Notes under the pieces: generated by a model
Seen by the model: the letters and a program-made list of their open reading frames with translations, nothing else
Databases searched by the model: none
What the model was told of the DNA's origin: nothing
Translations under genes and position numbers: made by a program
Assembly (NCBI RefSeq): GCF_010092445.1
Contig: NZ_CP048031.1
Location: forward strand, 186,001 to 250,000
DNA from: Shewanella sp. Arc9-LZ
GTDB taxonomy: Bacteria > Pseudomonadota > Gammaproteobacteria > Enterobacterales > Shewanellaceae
Direction: 5' to 3'
Length of the DNA stretch: 64,000 bases
Part shown: in pieces, positions 52,582-63,394 of the stretch
Layout: each line of letters opens with the position of its first letter
Position numbering within the stretch: position 1 is the first letter of the stretch

Positions 52582-52935
52582 ATGATGCTATTAATTAATT
52601 TATTTTGTGTGGCATTAATTGCCATTATCGTTTGGTGGTTTTGGTTGTATAAACCCAAAGCGACCACTCATCAAGCAAGTAACGCTATTGTGGTTAAAGA
52701 CGGGGTTTACTCCCCAGCAAGGATAACTGTGCCGGCCAATACCGCGACGCAATTAACCTTTTTACGCCAAGACAAAGCAGGGTGTTCGGCCAGTTTGTTA
52801 TTTCCAGACTTAGACATTAGCGAAGAGCTACCACTGGATAAATCTGTGGTAATTTCGCTGCCAGCATTAGCCAAAGGTGAGTATCCGTTTCATTGCCAAA
52901 TGCAGATGTATAAAGGGGTATTACTGGTTGAGTAA
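52582..52935 (+). CDS. membrane-anchored cupredoxin
   Basis: 117 residues: one N-terminal helix (about 4-23), a linker, then a small cupredoxin-like domain. Candidate copper ligands are C68 (KAGCSA) and the HCQMQM cluster (H104, C105, M107, M109). It starts 6 bases after copA in the same operon, so it probably accepts or buffers the Cu(I) that CopA delivers to the periplasm. Start could be either of two adjacent ATGs. Confidence 0.85.
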   Translation: MMLLINLFCVALIAIIVWWFWLYKPKATTHQASNAIVVKDGVYSPARITVPANTATQLTFLRQDKAGCSASLLFPDLDISEELPLDKSVVISLPALAKGEYPFHCQMQMYKGVLLVE

Positions 52936-53114
52936 ACCTAGATAGTAGCCATGCTAAGCAGGTATCACTCTCACCTTGATGCTTGTCGCTGGGCACATAA
53001 ACTTTCAAAAAAGCCACACAATTACGTAAGTTAACATCTGTTTATTCAAGATGCTTACTTGCGTAATTGGTGATATTCTGAGGATTCATTTACAACTGAT
53101 TTTTCGATGACATC

Positions 53115-53627
53115 ATGATACGACGTTTAATGGATTACTTTCGCTTAGTGTTGTTTATTTGTGGTGTCTTGATTGGTATTCAAGTCCCTGCTTTTGTCGA
53201 ACAATACGGCCAACGACTCGAAGCTCATCAGCTTGAAGCTAAACTCAGTTTGGCAGAATTTCAACGTGATGCAGACCGTTTTTTTGCTGGAGACATCAGT
53301 AAACTTATCCTTCACTATCAACAAAATAACGATCCGGTGTTTAGTGCCGGTGGTGAAAGTATTGAGTCAATATACCAACGTTATACATCACTCACCGAAG
53401 CGTTGAGTCGTTTTCATCAACACAGTTATAGTCCTTATCAGCAAATAGCATTAGCCCCACAAAAAGACATTCAAGCTGAGGTCTGGCAGGCTTATAGCCA
53501 TGTGATTTTATTGAAACCAGAGGCGATTGCCATTGGGTTGCTGCTAGGGTTATTGATCTCGATATTGTGTGAATCAGTATTATCTATTTTGTATTTGGGT
53601 TGTCGTAGGGTATTTTCCCCAAGGTAA
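53115..53627 (+). CDS. DUF2937 membrane protein
   Basis: 170 residues: N-terminal helix (VLFICGVLIGIQVPAFV), a periplasmic helical segment (about 25-130), and a C-terminal helix (about 133-158) with a basic end. Matches DUF2937, function unknown. Single gene after the copper operon, 50 bases before the peroxiredoxin gene. Confidence 0.8.
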   Translation: MIRRLMDYFRLVLFICGVLIGIQVPAFVEQYGQRLEAHQLEAKLSLAEFQRDADRFFAGDISKLILHYQQNNDPVFSAGGESIESIYQRYTSLTEALSRFHQHSYSPYQQIALAPQKDIQAEVWQAYSHVILLKPEAIAIGLLLGLLISILCESVLSILYLGCRRVFSPR

Positions 53628-53676
53628 CCTTTCTGTTTAACAAGGGTTAATAGCCTCTAATAATCAAGGAAATATT

Positions 53677-54150
53677 ATGATCGCTACAGGACAATCTTTA
53701 CCAAAAGCTACCTTAAGCCAACTGACAAAAGACGGCATGGTTAATCACGATGTTACTGAGCTTTTCGCCGGTAAAAAAGTGGTATTGTTTGCTGTACCAG
53801 GTGCATTTACACCAACCTGTTCAGAAGCTCATTTGCCAGGTTTTGTTGTACTTGCAGACGAGTTTAAAGCTAAAGGTGTTGACCTTATTGCTTGTGTTGC
53901 AGTTAATGATGCATTCGTAATGAAAGCATGGGGTGAAGCCCAAAATGCTTCTGAATTAATGATGCTAGCCGACGGTGATGCAAGCTTTGCTAAAGGGTTA
54001 GGCTTAGAAATGGATACCGCCGGTTTTGGTGGCGTTCGTTCACAGCGTTATGCGATGGTGATCGACAATGGCGTGGTGACTTTACTGAATGTTGAGGAAG
54101 GTAAGTCATTTGAAGTCAGCACTGCTGAAGCAGTAATGGCTGCACTGTAA
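53677..54150 (+). CDS. peroxiredoxin, Prx5 type
   Basis: 157 residues. Peroxidatic C48 in PGAFTPTCSEAHLPGF, and the Prx5 stretch GFGGVRSQRYAMVIDNG with the conserved Arg. It reduces hydrogen and alkyl peroxides. There is no fused glutaredoxin domain, so an external thiol donor is needed. Terminator follows. Confidence 0.94.
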   Translation: MIATGQSLPKATLSQLTKDGMVNHDVTELFAGKKVVLFAVPGAFTPTCSEAHLPGFVVLADEFKAKGVDLIACVAVNDAFVMKAWGEAQNASELMMLADGDASFAKGLGLEMDTAGFGGVRSQRYAMVIDNGVVTLLNVEEGKSFEVSTAEAVMAAL

Positions 54151-54190
54151 TCTATATTATGTCTCAGTAATAGAGACTTAACAGTACAGT

Positions 54191-54220
54191 AAAATGGGCG
54201 CCAATATGGCGCCCATTTTT
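54191..54220. terminator. bidirectional terminator
   Basis: AAAATGGGCGCCA (54191-54203) and TGGCGCCCATTTTT (54207-54220), a near-perfect long stem with a 3-base loop and A/T flanks on both sides, between the converging peroxiredoxin and chemoreceptor genes. Confidence 0.9.
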
Positions 54221-54259
54221 ATGATTAAAACAGCGATACCGCAAATTTGTCAGTATTGA

Positions 54260-56206
54260 TTATCCGCGGATGCCTAAGTGTTGTTCAATATTATCGACAC
54301 TGTTACTGACCTCAAGCGCAATCGTTTCACTTTGTTCAAACGCATCTTTAGCATGCAGCATTAGGCTATCCATCGCGATGACAAATTCATCAAGATGCCC
54401 CACCTGTTGCTTAGCATGTTCACTCCCTTGGCTCGCACTGCTCGCCATCTCTTGAGCTTGCTGTTGTACTTGCAACGCAACATCTAACAAACTCTGGGCT
54501 CGACCTTTCTGCTGTGCAGATGCTTCGCTGATGTCGTTTACGCTGTGGCTAAGTGCTGTGTTAGAGCGGGTTAGTTGCTCGAAAATAGCCATTATGTCTT
54601 TTAATGATTGTTGAGTCCGTTGCGATAAACTGCGCACTTCATCGGCCACCACCGCAAAACCACGACCTTGCTCACCTGCACGAGCGGCTTCAATGGCGGC
54701 ATTTAAGGCCAATAAGTTAGTTTGGTCGGCGATATTACTAATAACATCCACAATTTTAGCCGCGTCGTTAACTGATGTACTGAGTTGGGTTAGTGAGTGG
54801 TTACATTGATTGACCTTGGTTAACGTATGATCGGTCGCATCTAACACCGCTTGGGCTTCTTTTTGGCTTGCTTGCATATCATGCATGGTTTGTTCTGCAC
54901 TGGCAGTTACTAAACTAGACGACCGGTTTACTTCATTTGCAAGAGTAATTAAATCAGCGGTTTGTGATTGCGTTTGTTGTACCACATGTTGCGTTTGTTG
55001 CGTGCTAGTTGATAAGAAACCAATTTTGGCGACTAGCTCACTCAATGAGTTAGACACCTGTGCCATATTACTTTTTTGTTGTTCGTCATCTTGTTCAAAT
55101 CGCTGTAAAAGGCGATTAAAGTGTGCCGCAATTTGGCCTGTTTCGCATTGGCTGGTCACGGGTAATGGTTCACGTTGATTCGATTCGCTTAACATTGAAA
55201 AAGCATGATTTAAACGTTTAAGTGGGCTAACGACTCGACGTTGTTGTAATACTAAATAACCAATAGAAAACAATGCTATCAATGTCACCATGGTGTATAG
55301 CAGCCACTGTAAACGGATTTTAAGTTGTTCATCGGTTACGGCTTGCGTGTCGGCTAGTGTCACCAGTTGTTGTTCCACTAGGCTGGTGGCGTTTATTAGC
55401 GCTGCTTGTACCTGTTGATTATCGCTGAGCATTTGCTTGGTATTACTCACTTCTTTGCTATAGCGTTGGGTCAAACTGAGTAATTCTGCCCGTGGGGTTT
55501 CACCGGTTTCAATACGTTCCGGTTCGTCATCACCTAAGGCGAATTCATCCACTTCTTCGGTGCGATAAATACCCAGCAAAGATAGCTTCTCCAAATCGTC
55601 ATGCCATGTATTGAGGGCCTTTATTGAAAAATTAAGACTATTACTGACTCCGGTATCTTGATCAATCAATAAGGCCTGAGTCTGCTGTGATAATTGATAA
55701 ACTAAGCTGGGTAACTTAAGGCTAAGCGTAAGATATTGCTGCGCGGTATTTGAGTCATTTGGAGCTGATTGGGCATAGCGATGTAAACTACCGCTGTAAT
55801 CGAGCATTTCTGATTCAGCAAAAGCCAGTAGTTGGCGTGGGTTACCGGCCAGTTTTCCTGCTGCACGGTATTTAGTGTCTAAGTCGCCAATTAATTGAGT
55901 CATTAAGGTGGTCAGTGAAGCACTATCAAGCTGTGGGTGAGCAGAATGTAACTGGGTAATATTGACGGTTATGCGGGTTATATCACTACGGGCTTGTTCG
56001 AGATAATTGCTTTGCCCTGTTTGTAAGTAGCTATCAATATTCCGGCGAACATCATATTGAAAGGTATGTTGAATATGTTGTAAATCGAGGTTTAATTTTT
56101 CACTCGTTTGTCGTTGTTGGTTACTCCATAACACAGTGGCAGCGAGTAATGCCGCAAGCACTAATAATAAGGCGGATGCACTAAGGGATAGGGTTGATAT
56201 CTTCAT
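54260..56206 (-). CDS. methyl-accepting chemotaxis protein
   Basis: 648 residues: first helix (about 9-27), a large helical periplasmic sensor (about 28-295), second helix (about 300-320), HAMP (about 322-375), and the cytoplasmic signalling domain with the hairpin tip [34 protein letters not shown] (about 490-525). No CheR-docking pentapeptide at the C-terminus. Ligand unknown; the all-helical sensor region is atypical of Cache-domain receptors. Same direction as envZ but 118 bases apart. Confidence 0.93.
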   Translation of the reverse strand: MKISTLSLSASALLLVLAALLAATVLWSNQQRQTSEKLNLDLQHIQHTFQYDVRRNIDSYLQTGQSNYLEQARSDITRITVNITQLHSAHPQLDSASLTTLMTQLIGDLDTKYRAAGKLAGNPRQLLAFAESEMLDYSGSLHRYAQSAPNDSNTAQQYLTLSLKLPSLVYQLSQQTQALLIDQDTGVSNSLNFSIKALNTWHDDLEKLSLLGIYRTEEVDEFALGDDEPERIETGETPRAELLSLTQRYSKEVSNTKQMLSDNQQVQAALINATSLVEQQLVTLADTQAVTDEQLKIRLQWLLYTMVTLIALFSIGYLVLQQRRVVSPLKRLNHAFSMLSESNQREPLPVTSQCETGQIAAHFNRLLQRFEQDDEQQKSNMAQVSNSLSELVAKIGFLSTSTQQTQHVVQQTQSQTADLITLANEVNRSSSLVTASAEQTMHDMQASQKEAQAVLDATDHTLTKVNQCNHSLTQLSTSVNDAAKIVDVISNIADQTNLLALNAAIEAARAGEQGRGFAVVADEVRSLSQRTQQSLKDIMAIFEQLTRSNTALSHSVNDISEASAQQKGRAQSLLDVALQVQQQAQEMASSASQGSEHAKQQVGHLDEFVIAMDSLMLHAKDAFEQSETIALEVSNSVDNIEQHLGIRG

Positions 56207-56324
56207 AGGTAAATGAGTTCACATAAATGCCAATATGTGTATTTTATGGCACTAATGTTACAGTCTTTCGTGACTTCACTTTATCTATGAGTTGAGTCAT
56301 GTGGGTGGTGAAATATGGCCGTTG

Positions 56325-57665
56325 TTAGTTGTAGAGGTTTTTGTCGATTAACGGCAGCCACACTTGCGCTTTTAAGCCACCTTGAGGGCGATTAGACAGT
56401 TTAACTTTGCCGTGATGACGGTCGATAATGCGTTTAATAATCGCCAGTCCTAGGCCTGAACCAACACTGCCACGTGCGGTATCGCCTTGAGTAAAGGGTT
56501 GAAAGAGCTGTTCAACTTGGTCTTCATTAATACCAGGGCCATTGTCTTCTACACTAAAGCACAAGTATTGACCTTGATTATATGAGCTGATTTTTATCCA
56601 CCCGTTACCATAGCGGAATGCGTTTTCGACTAAGTTACTTAATACGCGTTTTATCGCCACACTATTGATGGCTATTTCGGGACAGTCAGCCAGAGATAAC
56701 TCAATGGTGCCTTCGCGGTGTGACTCTTGTTGGCTGATTTCTTGGATCAAACGATTAATTTGGTCGGGTTCACGTATGCCTTCTTGGTCGTTACGAATAT
56801 AAGCAATAAATTGATTAATAATCGCATCCATGTCTTCAATATCAGTGACAATGCCTTCTTTCAAATATTGGTCGTCTTCTACCATCATTTCTGACGCTAA
56901 GCGTATGCGAGTCAATGGCGTGCGTAGATCATGTGAAATCCCTGCCATTAGCAAGGCGCGGTCTTGCTCAAGCTGCTTCATGCTATTGGCCATTTGGTTA
57001 AAGGCATGAGTAACTTCAACAATTTCGGTTGAACCAATCAATGGTAACGTCGGAGGGAAATCGCCTTTAGACACGGTTACTGCCGCTTTTTGTAAGCGTT
57101 TAAGCGGACGATTTTGTCTGCGGGCAAACAGCCAGCCACCGGCGACACTGAGCCCGCCAATCACCAGTAAATATAATGTTAGTGGAGACAGGTCTGATTC
57201 ATTAATACCTGTGAGCGGCACTTTAATCCATAAAGAAGGGGCTTGTGGCGGTTTTATCCACACATCGAGCTTTTCACCTTGCGAAAAACGCACTTCAGCT
57301 TCGCCGCCAAGATAAACCGACATTTGTTCTGACAAGAAACTGTAATAAGTGGCTTGGCCGAGTCCGGCTTCTTGCGCTTGTTTTTGGTTATAAACGGTCA
57401 TGCCATCGTCACGCACTTTGGCGTTTAGGGCATCCACCATGGTGAGATGTTCACGGCCAACATCAACCCCATCAACAAATAGTATATTGATTTGGCGGGC
57501 AATCAGTTGGTTAATTTGCTCATAACTGGGCTTGATAAAGTAAACGGCGACAGACCAATATGACACTAATTGATTGATCAACAGTAAGCTGCCGATCAGT
57601 AATACTGTCTGACTAAAAGCGCTTCTGGGCAAGAAGCGTTGCCACCATTTTAACTTGAGTTTCAT
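56325..57665 (-). CDS. envZ: EnvZ, osmosensor histidine kinase
   Basis: 446 residues: helix (about 17-38), periplasmic loop (about 45-160), helix (about 163-182), HAMP (183-235), phosphorylated H245 in [13 protein letters not shown], then N, G1 (VEDNGPGI) and G2 (SGLGLAII) ATP-binding boxes. It phosphorylates OmpR in response to osmolarity and pH. It lies 3 bases after ompR. Confidence 0.95.
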   Translation of the reverse strand: MKLKLKWWQRFLPRSAFSQTVLLIGSLLLINQLVSYWSVAVYFIKPSYEQINQLIARQINILFVDGVDVGREHLTMVDALNAKVRDDGMTVYNQKQAQEAGLGQATYYSFLSEQMSVYLGGEAEVRFSQGEKLDVWIKPPQAPSLWIKVPLTGINESDLSPLTLYLLVIGGLSVAGGWLFARRQNRPLKRLQKAAVTVSKGDFPPTLPLIGSTEIVEVTHAFNQMANSMKQLEQDRALLMAGISHDLRTPLTRIRLASEMMVEDDQYLKEGIVTDIEDMDAIINQFIAYIRNDQEGIREPDQINRLIQEISQQESHREGTIELSLADCPEIAINSVAIKRVLSNLVENAFRYGNGWIKISSYNQGQYLCFSVEDNGPGINEDQVEQLFQPFTQGDTARGSVGSGLGLAIIKRIIDRHHGKVKLSNRPQGGLKAQVWLPLIDKNLYN

Positions 57666-57668
57666 GGA

Positions 57669-58394
57669 TTACTTACGCGTGGTGCCGTCGGGTACAAATA
57701 CATAACCTAAACCCCAAACCGTTTGAATATAACGTGGGTTAGCGGCATCTTTTTCAATTAAACGGCGTAGACGTGACACCTGAACATCGATTGAACGCTC
57801 AAGGGCAGAGTAGTCACGGCCACGGGCCAGGTTCATTAATTTGTCACGTGATAGTGGCTCTCGAGGATGGTTTACCAGCACTTTAAGTACGGCAAATTCA
57901 CCACTGGTAAGTGCAATACTTTCATCGCCATGAAACATTTCACGAGTGGCTAAATTTAGCGAAAACTCGCCAAACTCAATCATTTCTTCTTGCTGAGCTG
58001 GTGCGCCTGGTACTTCAACAATTTGACGACGCATAACCGCTTTAATACGTGCTAATAATTCACGTGGATTAAACGGTTTAGGTAAATAGTCATCAGCGCC
58101 TAGCTCTAGGCCAATAATACGATCAACTTCATCGCCTTTAGCGGTTAGCATCACAATCGGGATAGGGTTCTCTTGCTGACGTAAACGGCGACAAATCGAC
58201 AAACCATCTTCACCGGGTAGCATGAGGTCGAGCACCAGTAGATGAAAGTTTTCGCGCTCTAGTAATCTATCCATTTGTTCAGCATTGGCAGCGCTGCGAA
58301 CTTGGAAGCCTTGCTCAATTAAGTAACGTTCTAATAATGCACGTAATCTCATGTCATCATCGACAACGAGAATCTTAGAGGTTTCTTGGCCCAT
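57669..58394 (-). CDS. ompR: OmpR response regulator
   Basis: 241 residues: receiver domain with acidic pocket (VDDD) and phosphorylated D56 (LVLDLMLPGEDG), K106 in LPKPF, and an OmpR winged helix (about 135-238; ALERSIDVQVSRLRRLIEKD). It controls porin and other envelope genes with EnvZ. First gene of ompR-envZ. Confidence 0.96.
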   Translation of the reverse strand: MGQETSKILVVDDDMRLRALLERYLIEQGFQVRSAANAEQMDRLLERENFHLLVLDLMLPGEDGLSICRRLRQQENPIPIVMLTAKGDEVDRIIGLELGADDYLPKPFNPRELLARIKAVMRRQIVEVPGAPAQQEEMIEFGEFSLNLATREMFHGDESIALTSGEFAVLKVLVNHPREPLSRDKLMNLARGRDYSALERSIDVQVSRLRRLIEKDAANPRYIQTVWGLGYVFVPDGTTRK

Positions 58395-58511
58395 GACATA
58401 TCCTTTTAACGCTAAATTGATACCAGCAATGACTCAGTATGAAGTGTAATCGCTTGAATTTGAATAGCTGATTGTGGCAGAAATTGTAACTAAATAGCTG
58501 TAAATGTTTGT

Positions 58512-59318
58512 TTATCGCTTAAATAGCAACAAATGGTCAGTTAAATTACCAGTATCTACGCTAAATGATAATGCCAATTGCTGTTTGTTCGGCTGATAAA
58601 CCATGTTGGGACTAGTACTGGGTAAGTTAGATGTGTGTTGGGGATGGTTATTAAAAACGGGCTCAAAGGTTAGCTGATTTTGGTGTAATTCAAACCGTCC
58701 CCATTGTAAGTGAGTGACGTGCTCATTGGCTTGTGGGTCTTGGTGTAGGTTAATGTTCACCATGGCGTAATAGCCATTGTCGAGCAGTACCAAGCTACTC
58801 AGCGCTGGGGTAGACAATTGATGCCATACACCATAGACCGATTGGTTTGGGGTGAAGCCATACTGATGTTGCTCATCCGCAATGCTATCGGCATTGGTAT
58901 CTATGGTTAAGGCGAGTTGTAACGACTGTGATGTCAGCGTCATGTTTAATTGCGGATACTCGAATTGATATGCGGCTAATCCTTGTTGGGCATTATTGCT
59001 GTAGCTAGGGATAAAGTTAGCAGTTGTTGATTGCAGATCCAAGCGTCCCCATTCTGCAACGCTATTTTGTGGCGCGCTTAAGTTAAGTTCTAGGTGTAAG
59101 TAGCTGCGATTATGATTTAACTGCAACAAGGTAATACGTTCAGGGGTGTTGATTACCCAATCACCAAATACGTTGTTTTTTGCTTCTTGGATCGTCGGTT
59201 TCTCGCTAGCTTGCAGTGGGTTTGCCAACAGTAAACAGCCGGTCAGCAGGAAGGGAATGAGGCTTATTGAGCTAAGCGACGGGATGTCGGGTTTGTTGCC
59301 TGTTAACACGGTAAACAT
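58512..59318 (-). CDS. exported protein of two GxW repeats, unknown function
   Basis: 268 residues. An export signal covers about 1-38; a lipobox LLTGC (C28) is present, but hydrophobic residues follow it and cleavage at LQA-S (37-38) is also possible. The rest is two related modules, about 50-142 and 161-257. Each begins V-F/Y-G-x-W (G52, G163), then TP, L-x-L, and WGR (90-92; 206-208), with x-F-x-P exactly 12-14 residues later (F102/P104; F218/P220) and ending L-x-L-x-x-x-D-T. This resembles a lipocalin-like barrel duplicated, but I recognise no family. AAGGGA precedes the ATG. Confidence 0.6.
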   Translation of the reverse strand: MFTVLTGNKPDIPSLSSISLIPFLLTGCLLLANPLQASEKPTIQEAKNNVFGDWVINTPERITLLQLNHNRSYLHLELNLSAPQNSVAEWGRLDLQSTTANFIPSYSNNAQQGLAAYQFEYPQLNMTLTSQSLQLALTIDTNADSIADEQHQYGFTPNQSVYGVWHQLSTPALSSLVLLDNGYYAMVNINLHQDPQANEHVTHLQWGRFELHQNQLTFEPVFNNHPQHTSNLPSTSPNMVYQPNKQQLALSFSVDTGNLTDHLLLFKR

Positions 59319-59423
59319 AAGATCCCTTTATGTTTGATGATGCGGTTAAAAACGAAAAATAGAATTGCATGCGGTAATTTTAATCAGTCTTAAACCTTAG
59401 TCTTTAATGCGGATTTATCAAAT

Positions 59424-59454
59424 AAAAAAGCCCGCAGCATAATGCCACGGGCTT
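59424..59454 (-). terminator. terminator of the cyo operon
   Basis: AAGCCCG (59428-59434) pairs with CGGGCTT (59448-59454); on the minus strand six T follow (A at 59424-59429). About 85 bases after the cyoE stop. Confidence 0.85.
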
Positions 59455-59470
59455 GAAGCCTTGATTGAGT

Positions 59471-59508
59471 TTAGCCTTTTATTGAACTTAGCCTTTTACT
59501 GAGCTTAG
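59471..59508. repeat. 17-bp tandem repeat after cyoE
   Basis: TTAGCCTTTTATTGAAC (59471-59487) then TTAGCCTTTTACTGAGC (59488-59504), 15 of 17 identical, and a third start TTAG. A small local duplication between the cyoE stop and the terminator. Confidence 0.75.
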
Positions 59509-59539
59509 TCACTTATGGCACCAATGTAAGTAAAGGCGC

Positions 59540-60445
59540 TTAGGTTACTACTTGAAAGTCCAATGCCATGGTCACGCTTAATGCGGTAATGGTAATAATG
59601 GAAAATCCAAATACTTGTCTAGCCCAAGACTGCAAATTGATGCCGCGACGATAACCTTTTAACGCCATCGCTAGCCACCATAAACTGGTGGCAAAGGTCA
59701 CGGCCATAAAGGCAATACCTGTGTAACCCGCCAGCGGTAATAGTGCGCTAACCAATGCAAAAACAGCAATGTACAACACGATATGCAACTTAGCTTTAGC
59801 CATGCCTTGGGCAACCGGTAATACCGGAATATTAGCAGCGGCGTAGTCGTCAAAGCGAAAAATCGCAATCGCATAAGAGTGGGGCATTTGCCATAGGCTA
59901 AACATCAGCAGCAAAATAATTGCGCCCATGTCCATTTGCCCGGTGACCGCACAATAGCCAACGACCGGTGGCACGGCACCCGAAAAACTGCCTACTAGGG
60001 TGCCGTAAACCGAGTTGCGTTTCATGTACAGGCTGTACACCCCGACATAAACCACATAGCCAATGGCGGCAAATAACACCGCTAAGCTATTAGTGAATAT
60101 CGCCAGCATGGTAAAGCCTACAACACCCAAACCAATACCAAAGCTCAATACCGCTTGTACTGATATTTCACCGGTAACGGTAACTCGGTTTCGAGTACGC
60201 TTCATCTTGGCGTCGATGTCGCGATCAATGCAGTTATTGATTGCGCAACCCGACGCTACCACCAAAGATAAACCTATCATGGTGGCAAACATCAAGGTCA
60301 TATCAACATTGCCTTGAGCCGCGAGTAAAAAGCCGCCTGCGACAGAAATTAAATTGCCCATGATGATGCCTGGTTTGGTTACCTGAACATATCCTCGTAA
60401 GCGTGAGGTTAATTGTGCTGACATAGATTGACCTTGATTATTCAT
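59540..60445 (-). CDS. cyoE: CyoE, haem o synthase
   Basis: A 301-residue UbiA-family prenyltransferase with about eight helices. It adds a farnesyl group to protohaem, making the haem o of cytochrome bo3. Substrate motif [17 protein letters not shown] is intact. Last gene of the cyo operon, 12 bases after cyoD. Confidence 0.95.
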   Translation of the reverse strand: MNNQGQSMSAQLTSRLRGYVQVTKPGIIMGNLISVAGGFLLAAQGNVDMTLMFATMIGLSLVVASGCAINNCIDRDIDAKMKRTRNRVTVTGEISVQAVLSFGIGLGVVGFTMLAIFTNSLAVLFAAIGYVVYVGVYSLYMKRNSVYGTLVGSFSGAVPPVVGYCAVTGQMDMGAIILLLMFSLWQMPHSYAIAIFRFDDYAAANIPVLPVAQGMAKAKLHIVLYIAVFALVSALLPLAGYTGIAFMAVTFATSLWWLAMALKGYRRGINLQSWARQVFGFSIITITALSVTMALDFQVVT

Positions 60446-60457
60446 GATAGCTGTCGG

Positions 60458-60787
60458 TTACATCATCAATTCATTGGCTGCGTAGATAATCCACACAGAC
60501 AAACCCACAACCATGACAATAATCAAGGCCGTGAATAAGAACGAGAATGTATTGATTCTGCCTTCTTTAGAAAAATCTAAATGGAGGAAGTATTTCAAGT
60601 GCACCACGATTTGCACGATAGCCGCAGCGACGACAATCCATAAGGTGGTGTCATGATCAAAGCTGTGAGTCATTACCGACCAAAATGGAATACCGGTTAA
60701 GATCACTGATAATACAAAGCCGACTAAATATGACTTAACGCTAGCGCCAAAGTCGCCCTCGGCATGACTTGAATGTGCATTGCTCAT
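60458..60787 (-). CDS. cyoD: CyoD, cytochrome bo3 subunit IV
   Basis: 109 residues from ATG 60787, overlapping the cyoC stop by one base (TGATG); the frame is open 27 codons further inside cyoC. Three helices with the family stretch GFVLSVILTGIPFW and QIVVHLKYFLHLDFS. A small accessory subunit of the quinol oxidase. Confidence 0.95.
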   Translation of the reverse strand: MSNAHSSHAEGDFGASVKSYLVGFVLSVILTGIPFWSVMTHSFDHDTTLWIVVAAAIVQIVVHLKYFLHLDFSKEGRINTFSFLFTALIIVMVVGLSVWIIYAANELMM

Positions 60788-61410
60788 CACAAGACTCCTA
60801 ACAAATAAACAACGGTAAACACACACACCCACACGATGTCTAAGAAATGCCAAAACAAACTTAAGCAACTCAAGCGGGTGATGCTGCGATTATTTAAACC
60901 GCACTTGACGACTTCGACCATCATGATCAGCATCCAAATTAAGCCCGCGGTAACATGCAAGCCATGCATGCCGACTAAGGCGAAAAATGCTGATAAAAAG
61001 GCGCTGCGATCTGGACCATTGCCATGTTCAATCAGGTGATGGAACTCGTACACTTCCATGGCGATAAACACACAACCCAAAGCGAAGGTGATTAATAACC
61101 ACCCTAAAGTCGCCGCTTTCTTTTGGTGTCTCGCACAAATCATGGCAAAGCCATAAGTAATACTACTGACAAGTAATGCGGCGGTTTCGATAAGGACGAA
61201 GTCTAATTCGAAAATATCTTTACCCGACACTCCACCATCGGTGTTCATGAATAACACGGCATAAGTGGCAAAAACGGATGCGAACAAAATACAGTCGGTC
61301 ATTAGATAAATCCAAAAACCGAACAAGGTGTTACCACTAGTGTCATGATGATCATCATGGTGATCTGCAGCGTGAGCCACGTGTAAATCTGCTTGAATAG
61401 CAATACTCAT
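60787..61410 (-). CDS. cyoC: CyoC, cytochrome bo3 subunit III
   Basis: 207 residues, five helices, with the subunit III motifs [21 protein letters not shown] and [14 protein letters not shown]. It begins with a His/Asp-rich stretch ([12 protein letters not shown]) at residues 15-26, an extension that could bind metal. Its start overlaps the cyoB stop by one base. Confidence 0.95.
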   Translation of the reverse strand: MSIAIQADLHVAHAADHHDDHHDTSGNTLFGFWIYLMTDCILFASVFATYAVLFMNTDGGVSGKDIFELDFVLIETAALLVSSITYGFAMICARHQKKAATLGWLLITFALGCVFIAMEVYEFHHLIEHGNGPDRSAFLSAFFALVGMHGLHVTAGLIWMLIMMVEVVKCGLNNRSITRLSCLSLFWHFLDIVWVCVFTVVYLLGVL

Positions 61411-63392
61411 TATCGGCCCCTTGCTACGTTATCTAAGTGTGCATTTTCAATCCGTGCGACTTCATCTGGCTGCACGAAATAGTCAACGTCATTGTCGTAA
61501 GCGCGCAGTAAAAACAACACAAACGTACCGGCAAACCCGACAATGGCTAACCACCAAATATGCCAAATAGCAGCAAACCCCATGGCCGTAATACACGCGG
61601 CCATAGCAATACCGCTGGCAGTATTTTTAGGCATATGAATAGGCTGGTATGTTTCACGACGTCTGTAGGCAGTGCCTTTTTCTTTCATGTCGGTGAACGC
61701 ATCAATGTCTGTTACTGGATCTAACTGGGCAAAGTTATAGAACTGTGGTGGTGAAGATGTTGACCACTCAAGCGTGTGGCCGTTCCATGGATCGCCTGTG
61801 GTATCTAAGTTTTGCTCACGGTCACGGAAGCTGACATACAATTGTACAAACTGTAAAATAATACCCACAAGAATGATAAATGCGCCGACTACGGCAAAGT
61901 AAAGCCAGAAGTTCCACGCTGGGTTATCTGTGTGGTTAATACGACGAGTCATGCCCATAAAACCAAGTACGTACAACGGCATAAAGGCCACATAGAAGCC
62001 AATTTGCCAGCACCAAAATGATGCCTTACCTAAGCGTTCATTGAGTGTGAAACCCATCGCTTTAGGGAACCAGTAAGCAAAACCAGCCATGTAACCAAAT
62101 ACCGCACCACCAATAATGGTGTTATGGAAATGGGCGATTAAAAACAAGCTGTTATGCAGTACGTAATCGGCACCAGGTAATGCTAACAATACCCCGGTCA
62201 TGCCGCCGATGGTGAAGGTCACCATAAAGCCTAAAGACCACAATACTGGCACGGTAAAACGTAAACGGCCGCGATAAATGGTAAATAGCCAGTTAAACAG
62301 TTTTACCCCGGTCGGCACCGCAATTACCATGGTCATTACGCCGAAGAAGGCGTTAACGTTAGCGCTTGAACCCATGGTAAAGAAATGGTGTAACCACACA
62401 ATAAAACCAAGCACCGAAATCGCACCGGTTGCCCACACCATTGAGGTGTAACCAAATAAACGCTTTGAGGTAAAGGTTGAAAACACTTCAGAGAAAATAC
62501 CGAAAGCCGGTAATACCAAAATGTATACTTCAGGATGACCCCAAGCCCAAAACAGGTTGATGTACATCATGGCGTTACCGCCACCATCATTGGTAAAGAA
62601 GTGGAAATCTAAATAACGATCTAAGGTCAACATGCCTAAAACAGCGGTTAAAATTGGGAACGATGCAACGATTAACACGTTAGCCCAAGTACAGGCCCAA
62701 GTGAAAATAGGCATTTGCATTAGCTTCATGCCAGGTGCACGCATTTTTAACACGGTGGCGATAAAGTTCACCCCAGTTAAGGTTGTCCCGATACCGGATA
62801 TCTGCAAGGCCCAGATATAATAATCAACCCCCACCCCCGGACTGTATGCCAGCTCAGACAATGGCGGATAAGCTACCCAACCGGTTTTAGCAAACTCACC
62901 GAGTCCTAGCGATATGTTAATTAACACCGCGCCAGAGGTCGTTAGCCAAAAACTTAAGTTGTTTAAGAATGGGAACGCCACATCGCGGGCACCAATCTGT
63001 AATGGCACGACCAAGTTCATTAAACCAATCATAAATGGCATTGCCATAAAGATAATCATGATCACGCCGTGGGCTGTGAAGATTTGGTCGTAATGTTCTG
63101 GTGGTAAATAGCCCGCAGCGCCGTTAGTGGCAAGTGCTTGCTGAGTTCGCATCATAATCGCGTCAGAAAAACCACGGACCAGCATTACCATCGCTAATAC
63201 GATATACATAATACCGAGTTTTTTGTGGTCAACCGAGGTTAACCAGTCGTGCCAAAGCACGCCCCATTTTTGATGTTTAGTAATTAAGGCCGCAATGATG
63301 ACACCAATAATGGCGACAGCCGCTAGGGTCACCATAATAATGGGTTCGTGATACGGAATAGACTCGAGTGTTAATTTTCCAAGAAATGACAT
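61410..63392 (-). CDS. cyoB: CyoB, cytochrome bo3 subunit I
   Basis: A 660-residue haem-copper oxidase core subunit with about 15 helices. Visible: low-spin haem ligand region [16 protein letters not shown], the CuB/crosslink motif [12 protein letters not shown], the HH pair in WLHHFFTMG, and the haem ligands in [12 protein letters not shown]. It oxidises ubiquinol and reduces oxygen while pumping protons. Starts just after cyoA. Confidence 0.97.
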   Translation of the reverse strand: MSFLGKLTLESIPYHEPIIMVTLAAVAIIGVIIAALITKHQKWGVLWHDWLTSVDHKKLGIMYIVLAMVMLVRGFSDAIMMRTQQALATNGAAGYLPPEHYDQIFTAHGVIMIIFMAMPFMIGLMNLVVPLQIGARDVAFPFLNNLSFWLTTSGAVLINISLGLGEFAKTGWVAYPPLSELAYSPGVGVDYYIWALQISGIGTTLTGVNFIATVLKMRAPGMKLMQMPIFTWACTWANVLIVASFPILTAVLGMLTLDRYLDFHFFTNDGGGNAMMYINLFWAWGHPEVYILVLPAFGIFSEVFSTFTSKRLFGYTSMVWATGAISVLGFIVWLHHFFTMGSSANVNAFFGVMTMVIAVPTGVKLFNWLFTIYRGRLRFTVPVLWSLGFMVTFTIGGMTGVLLALPGADYVLHNSLFLIAHFHNTIIGGAVFGYMAGFAYWFPKAMGFTLNERLGKASFWCWQIGFYVAFMPLYVLGFMGMTRRINHTDNPAWNFWLYFAVVGAFIILVGIILQFVQLYVSFRDREQNLDTTGDPWNGHTLEWSTSSPPQFYNFAQLDPVTDIDAFTDMKEKGTAYRRRETYQPIHMPKNTASGIAMAACITAMGFAAIWHIWWLAIVGFAGTFVLFLLRAYDNDVDYFVQPDEVARIENAHLDNVARGR

Positions 63393-63394
63393 GA

